A stretch of 57,084 nucleotides of DNA from Mesorhizobium norvegicum (GTDB taxonomy: Bacteria; Pseudomonadota; Alphaproteobacteria; Rhizobiales; Rhizobiaceae), in assembly GCF_004919685.1 (NCBI RefSeq), contig NZ_SMYZ01000024.1, positions 1 to 57,084 on the forward strand, written 5' to 3'. Numbering within the stretch: the stretch's first letter is position 1; every line of letters begins with the position of its first letter. The position numbers were made by a program, and so were the translations under genes. Below the pieces are notes generated by a model, which worked only from the letters and a program-made list of their open reading frames with translations, did no database searches and was not told the DNA's origin. Positions 52,621 through 57,084 of this stretch are shown here, piece by piece.

Positions 52621-53388
52621 CGCCCAGTCCTCCGCAACCTTGGCCGAGGACGGTCAGCCCTGTCCTCAAGGCCCGGGTCCAATCATACCACAATTGGCGT
52701 TCGCGCGGAATAATTTGGTCGAGCGAAGCGCACCCCATCCGACACGCGGCAATCCTCAACAGCCCGCAGGCTCGTTCGGTTTCCACCGCAGTGCAGCCAA
52801 GAGGGGTTAGGCCACGCGCGACGGGCGAGGGCCAGTAGGAGGAGCGTCGCGAGGGGGAGGGGCGACGGACAGACCCAGGGGGGGATGGGCCTGCTCCTCC
52901 TACCTGTTGCCGAGCTTAGGCTAAACAACGCTCGATTATACCCCTGTCTAGAGGTGAGGGGAAGCTATTCTCCAACTGTGCCCTCCACCACCCATGCGGC
53001 CTTTCCCACCGCCGCCGGAAGGCTCGTTGCCACGGTCGCTCTTGCCGCGTGCGCTCGAAGCCGATGGCCTGGTCGGACCTTGTTGCGGGATCATGAGATC
53101 GGACGGGATCGGCGCAAGGTCGAGGGCCTCGCGGATGAAGTTGCGCAGCGAGACAACGAGATCGTGCGTGTGCATGGGATGCCCAGCCACCAGCTCCCGG
53201 ATAGCGCGTTCGGCCAGCCGGACTGGCATGAAGCGCCGCCACAGATAGCCCGGGACGAAACCTGTTTGCGGAAACGTTCATGGAACAGGCAGCGCAAGAC
53301 TGGCGTCCAACACCGGCGTCAGTGAGCAAAAACTCCTCCTGCTCCGGCAGCGGCGCGAAGCCGCGCATGACGCCCAGGGAGACCGGAA
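52621..53388. other. Degenerate region upstream of the polyketide synthase operon
   Basis: About 770 bp without a clear gene. A 94-codon reverse frame (52948-53229; VRLAERAIRELVAGHP..HDLVVSLRNFIREALDLAPIP) looks protein-like in its N-terminal half, then turns into Gly/Arg-rich low complexity. A separate reverse frame starting at 53368 (MRGFAPLPEQEEFLLTDAGV) may be its broken beginning, suggesting a frameshifted gene or mobile-element debris. Also presumably holds the promoter of the PKS operon. Confidence 0.3.
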
Positions 53389-54456
53389 ATGTCCGCGAAC
53401 GCCTATATCAACCGGATCGCGACAGCGGTTCCGGAACATGAGGTTCATCAATTCTATCTGCGGTTCGCGGCTTCCATGCTTGCTGCCAGCCACCGGAGGA
53501 TTTTCGAACGCATGGCCGGCCTTGCCGACATCGAGAGCCGCTATTCCTGTTTTGCACCCGCCCTAGACCCTGAAGGGCCGTTCGTCGATCTTCAGGGAAG
53601 CTTCATCCGCGGCGCGTTTCCCGGAACGGCCGCGAGAATGGCGATGTTTTGCGAAGCCGCCCCTGTGTTGGCACAAAAAGGCGTCGACGGATTGCGGCTT
53701 GGCGACGAAGCGACACGCATTACCCATCTTATCGTTGCCACCTGCACAGGGTTTTCCGCGCCAGGTATCGATCTGGACCTGGTTCGGCGCTGCGGCCTGT
53801 CGGACAGGGTCGAACGCACGATGATCGGGTTCATGGGCTGCTACGCGGCGATCAACGCGCTCAAGCTTGCCCGCCACATCGTTCGATCCGACCCGAAGGC
53901 GAGGGTCCTGGTTGTCAACATCGAACTCTGCACCTTGCATCTCAGGGAAACCAGTGAGTTGGAAAAGCTGCTGTCTTTCTGCCTCTGGGGCGATGGGTGC
54001 GCTGCCGCACTTGTCACCGCCGAGCCGCCCGGCATCGAGCTTGAGAGCTTCCATTGCGCTGTCGCGGACGAGCGGCGCGACCTGATGAGCTGGGACATTG
54101 GCGACCACGGCTTTAACATGGTTCTCTCCGGCCAGGTACCGGCGGCGGTTCATGAAACCTTGCGGAGCAACCTGGGCGCTATCCTCCACGACCGGCCAAC
54201 CGAAGCGATCGATCTCTGGGCCGTACACCCCGGCGGACGTTCGATTCTCGACGCCGTCGAAAGGGCGCTGAACCTTGCGCCCGCAGCACTGGCGCCGTCG
54301 CGCGAGGTGCTGCGCCGATACGGCAACATGTCGTCGGCCACCGTCATGTTCGTGCTGGAAAAGATGCTGAAGACACCAGCGGGTCTGCTCGGCTGCGGTA
54401 TGTCGTTCGGACCCGGATTGACGGCCGAAACCATGCTTTTCCGAACCGTGTCATGA
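53389..54456 (+). CDS. Type III polyketide synthase
   Basis: 355 residues, chalcone/stilbene synthase-like fold. Catalytic Cys151 (GFMGCYAAINAL), His280 (WAVHPGGRSIL) and Asn313 (YGNMSSATVMF); GFSAPGIDLDL and the C-terminal GCGMSFGPGLTAE loop. It condenses malonyl units onto an acyl-CoA starter; bacterial relatives form alkylresorcinols or alkylpyrones. AGGGAG then GGAA precede the ATG. Its stop overlaps the methyltransferase start (ATGA), giving a coupled three-gene operon. Product unknown. Confidence 0.93.
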   Translation: MSANAYINRIATAVPEHEVHQFYLRFAASMLAASHRRIFERMAGLADIESRYSCFAPALDPEGPFVDLQGSFIRGAFPGTAARMAMFCEAAPVLAQKGVDGLRLGDEATRITHLIVATCTGFSAPGIDLDLVRRCGLSDRVERTMIGFMGCYAAINALKLARHIVRSDPKARVLVVNIELCTLHLRETSELEKLLSFCLWGDGCAAALVTAEPPGIELESFHCAVADERRDLMSWDIGDHGFNMVLSGQVPAAVHETLRSNLGAILHDRPTEAIDLWAVHPGGRSILDAVERALNLAPAALAPSREVLRRYGNMSSATVMFVLEKMLKTPAGLLGCGMSFGPGLTAETMLFRTVS

Positions 54457-55172
54457 CGGCGCTCAGCCACCGCAGCCTCGTCCCGGAAATCCTTGACGGG
54501 CTTGCGGCCGACGATCCGCGCGCGCTCACTTCGCGCCGAGATCTCCGCCACATCAACGCGCTGATGTTCCAGGCGCGGATCATGGCATCATTGCTGCGAA
54601 AATTCGTGCCGAGGCCGCCACGCCGCATTCTGGAGATCGGAGCCGGCGACGGCACCTTCATGCTTGCCGTGGCGCGGCGCATCGCCAAGCATTGGCCTCA
54701 GGTCGAGCTGACGCTGCTCGATCGTACCGGCCTTGTCACCGCTGCGCTGTCCGCCGATTTCGGTAGGCTGGGATGGCAGATCGAGACCATCACCTGCGAC
54801 GTCTTCGATTGGGCGGAAAGGGCCGAGGGCAAGCACTTCGATGCAATCACCGTCAATCTGTTCCTGCATCATTTCCACGACGCCCAACTGGTGCTTCTGT
54901 TTTCGTTGCTGGCGCCGAAAGCCCCGTTGCTCCTGGCGACCGAACCGCTGAGGGCGATGCCGGCACTGGCCGCGACCCGACTTCTGCCGGTGATCGGCGC
55001 CAACGACGTTACCCGACATGATGCGGCCCAGAGCGTGCGCGCCGGCTTTCGCGACAGCGAGCTTTCCGCTCTCTGGCTTGCGGCGAATGGAAGGCCGCTC
55101 GAGGAGCGGCGCGCCGGTCTCTTTTCCCACATCTTCGTCGGCGCCAGCGCCGACGGCGGTCGTGACTCATGA
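54453..55172 (+). CDS. SAM-dependent methyltransferase
   Basis: 239 residues. SAM motif I RRILEIGAGDGTF at 57-69, acidic motif LTLLDRTG, and VNLFLHHFHD. Class I methyltransferase with a short extra N-terminal helix. Overlaps the polyketide synthase stop and the following oxidoreductase start by 4 nt each, so it is co-translated and likely methylates the polyketide product, by analogy with the O-methylation step in alkylresorcinol pathways (inference). Confidence 0.88.
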   Translation: MTALSHRSLVPEILDGLAADDPRALTSRRDLRHINALMFQARIMASLLRKFVPRPPRRILEIGAGDGTFMLAVARRIAKHWPQVELTLLDRTGLVTAALSADFGRLGWQIETITCDVFDWAERAEGKHFDAITVNLFLHHFHDAQLVLLFSLLAPKAPLLLATEPLRAMPALAATRLLPVIGANDVTRHDAAQSVRAGFRDSELSALWLAANGRPLEERRAGLFSHIFVGASADGGRDS

Positions 55173-56416
55173 GGCGATTGTCGACCTACGATGCGGTCAT
55201 CATAGGCGCCGGCCCGGCCGGTTCCTCCGCCGCGCTGACGCTGGCCCGGCGCGGATGGGCCGTGGCGATTGTAGAAAAGAGCGCATTCCCGCGCCGCAAA
55301 GTCTGCGGGGAATACGTCTCGGCCAGCAACATCGCGCTGCTCGACCATCTGGAGATCGGCGATGCCTGGCGCGCAAATGCCGGTCCCGAAATCCGCCGCG
55401 TCGGCTTCTTTTCCGGCGAGACCTGCGTCGAGGCGCCGATGCCGGGTGCAAAATATGGGCCTCCCGCAAAAGACGGCTTCGGCCGGGCGCTGGGCCGTGA
55501 CGTTCTCGACACTCTGCTCTTGCAGGCGGCGCGGTCGGCGGGTGCCGAGATCTTCCAGCCTTGCCAGGCGGTCGCCATCGACCGGGATGGAGACATGCAA
55601 AGGGTGCACATTCAGGCAAGGGACGACAATTCCGCCGATGAGACGACCTTGCGTGCGCCGGTGATCGTCGCCGCGCACGGTTCCTGGGAACCGGGACCGC
55701 TGCCAAGCCAGCTCGAAAAGACCAGCCGCCCGTGGGACCTGCTCGGTTTCAAGGCGCATTTCACCGGGTCGTCGCTCGCGCCCGATCTGATGCCGCTGCT
55801 GGCGTTTCCCGGCGGCTATGGCGGCATGGTCCTGGCCGATCGTGGCCGGCTGTCGATCTCATGCTGCATACGTCGCGACATGCTCGCGCGGCTGCGCAGG
55901 AACCATAGCTCCAGACGGGATGGCCCCAAACAGGATGGCCAGGTGTCGGCTGCCGACGCGGTGTTTCGCCATCTCATGGCTTCTTGCCGGGGCATGAGCG
56001 ATGCTCTGGATGGAGCCCGGCGCGACGGTCCGTGGCTTGCAGCCGGCCCGATCCGGCCTGGTATTCGCGCCTGCTATGAAGGGGATATCTTCCGCGTCGG
56101 CAATGCCGCCGGAGAGTCTCATCCGATCATCGCCGAAGGCATCTCGATGGCGCTTCAGTCCGGTTGGCTGCTAGCCACGGAACTTGCGGGCGCGCCGAGC
56201 GGCCGAGCGGGGCGTGAAGCTGCCGGTAGACGCTATCAAGCCGCCTGGCGAAAACTGTTTTCGACGCGGGTCTACGCAGCTGCAGCCATCGCCCGGATGG
56301 CCATCGGCCCCGGCGGCGCGGCACTGATGGGGGCGGCTGTTCGGATTTTCCCGCAAACACTGACACTGGGCGCGCATATCAGCGGCAAGACGAGGCCGAT
56401 CACCGGCCTTACATAA
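55169..56416 (+). CDS. FAD-dependent oxidoreductase, geranylgeranyl-reductase-like
   Basis: 415 residues. FAD-binding motif IIGAGPAGSSAALTLARRGW at 11-30, KVCGEYVS (typical of the geranylgeranyl-reductase/hydroxylase group), GKP-like loop replaced by GPPAKDGFGRALGRDVLD, and GNAAGESHPIIAEGI as the second FAD motif. Group members hydroxylate aromatic lipids or reduce prenyl chains. Third gene of the PKS operon with ATGA overlap. Expected to hydroxylate or oxidise the PKS product to a quinone-like lipid (inference). Confidence 0.88.
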   Translation: MRRLSTYDAVIIGAGPAGSSAALTLARRGWAVAIVEKSAFPRRKVCGEYVSASNIALLDHLEIGDAWRANAGPEIRRVGFFSGETCVEAPMPGAKYGPPAKDGFGRALGRDVLDTLLLQAARSAGAEIFQPCQAVAIDRDGDMQRVHIQARDDNSADETTLRAPVIVAAHGSWEPGPLPSQLEKTSRPWDLLGFKAHFTGSSLAPDLMPLLAFPGGYGGMVLADRGRLSISCCIRRDMLARLRRNHSSRRDGPKQDGQVSAADAVFRHLMASCRGMSDALDGARRDGPWLAAGPIRPGIRACYEGDIFRVGNAAGESHPIIAEGISMALQSGWLLATELAGAPSGRAGREAAGRRYQAAWRKLFSTRVYAAAAIARMAIGPGGAALMGAAVRIFPQTLTLGAHISGKTRPITGLT

Positions 56417-56949
56417 TGCGGCGCTCGTCTTCGCTCGCACGAAGACAAAATAATCAAATTAAATCAATTATTTATGGCGGGGCCGTGCCCGCCGATGATG
56501 AGCACTATGTCTACGCTATAGCCCTCTAACGCCGCACGGTGCGACTTCCAGGGCTAATTGGTGCGGTTCGTCAGCGGTTTTAGCCATTTTCTGAATGGCC
56601 GGGTTTGATGGAAAGCGGTCCGGCAGGTTTCGAGAACGCGGGTGGCGATAGCTGCCGTCATCCCGTATCACCGGCCTTCCCGATTGGGATCGGAAAACGG
56701 GAAAGCTGATAATCGCCTTCCACGCTGCCACCATCGCTCCGGGCTGGGAGATATGTTCCGCCTTTCACAACAGCGGAGTGGCTGCAGGCGGTCGTTCGTC
56801 GCTCAACGGAGCACCTCTGCGAGCCGAAGTAGCATCGCAGTAACTGGTGCGCCAGGGCGGCGTGTCGGCCATCTCTTCCTCGCGAAAGACAAGGCAGAGG
56901 CAGAACGCGATGGAACAGGCAATGGCCCAGGATGGGGAAGCGCTGAGAT
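56417..56949. other. Intergenic region after the PKS operon
   Basis: About 530 bp. It has a small hairpin GTCTTCG-N6-CGAAGAC (56427-56446) followed by AAAATAAT, a possible weak terminator, an A+T-rich patch (AAATAATCAAATTAAATCAA), and a G+C hairpin at 56475-56493 (GGCGGGGCC.. GCCCGCC). No credible protein-coding frame on either strand. Confidence 0.4.
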
Positions 56950-57084
56950 TTAGCTGCCCCCTGCTTTGCTGAATACAACCGTGCCGTCGTCTTTGCGAAC
57001 TTCCACCGCCACGATACCGGACTTTCGATCTGGAAAGGTCGACAGCGCGTAGTCCCGTGCCGCCTTCTCGGCATCAAATGGCGT
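56950..57084 (-). CDS. Unrecognised protein, C-terminal fragment
   Basis: Reading the reverse strand from the right edge gives TPFDAEKAARDYALSTFPD, then SGIVAVEVRKDDGTVVFSK, ending AGGS and TAA at 56950. About 44 residues are visible; start outside the window. The mix of charged and hydrophobic residues with good codon choice suggests a real gene, but no family is recognised. Confidence 0.5.
   Translation of the reverse strand, partial: TPFDAEKAARDYALSTFPDRKSGIVAVEVRKDDGTVVFSKAGGS

Overview
The window looks like chromosomal DNA of a Rhizobiales alphaproteobacterium, most likely Mesorhizobium or a close relative. This rests on family recognition, high G+C, and a rhizobial mosaic intergenic repeat near 21.1 kb. 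It also rests on an Usg-family gene, a leuS-lptE overlap, an F1 ATP synthase operon atpHAGDC with a long Ala/Lys/Pro-rich AtpD N-terminus, and an SdhAF4-type (DUF1674) gene. No database search was possible, so species assignment is inference.

Layout. 1-9.7 kb is housekeeping and stress: rsmB (cut by the left edge) overlapping htpX, an SDH assembly factor, a HAD phosphatase, a transglutaminase-like protein, a TadG-like vWA pilus protein, a possible 23-codon gene with a perfect Shine-Dalgarno, a cyclopropane fatty acid synthase, a MOSC protein and acetyl-CoA synthetase. 10-17 kb holds usg, an MFS exporter / SGNH hydrolase / aldo-keto reductase operon divergent from a LysR regulator, a second aldo-keto reductase and a Phd/PIN toxin-antitoxin pair. 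17-29 kb is core: PLP homeostasis protein, leuS-lptE, an FtsK without membrane segments, fructose-6-phosphate aldolase/transaldolase-like, priA, a second antitoxin/PIN pair, an Asp/Glu racemase and a small membrane protein. 29.4-34.6 kb is the ATP synthase F1 operon, with a large hairpin between atpG and atpD and a long inverted repeat inserted just before atpC. 34.6-38.1 kb is a hexuronate catabolic cluster (uxuB-like, uxaC, KdgF-like cupin).

38.3-57 kb is the accessory part. It has an A+T-richer glycosyltransferase/FAD-oxidoreductase pair, a decayed SDR tail, an aldehyde dehydrogenase and recQ. Two further partial copies of the recQ 3' end follow, each separated by one cargo gene on the other strand: a Tat-exported truncated globin, then an SDR. 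Next comes a giant autotransporter adhesin interrupted by a one-base loss in a G tract, then a degenerate stretch. A tightly overlapping operon of type III polyketide synthase, methyltransferase and FAD-dependent oxidoreductase closes the region. The right edge cuts a small minus-strand gene.

Most promising for follow-up: the serial recQ 3'-end duplications with cargo, the type III PKS operon, the G-tract switch or frameshift in the autotransporter, the tiny ORF with a perfect anti-16S match and its own terminator, and the repeat that replaces the atpC ribosome-binding region.
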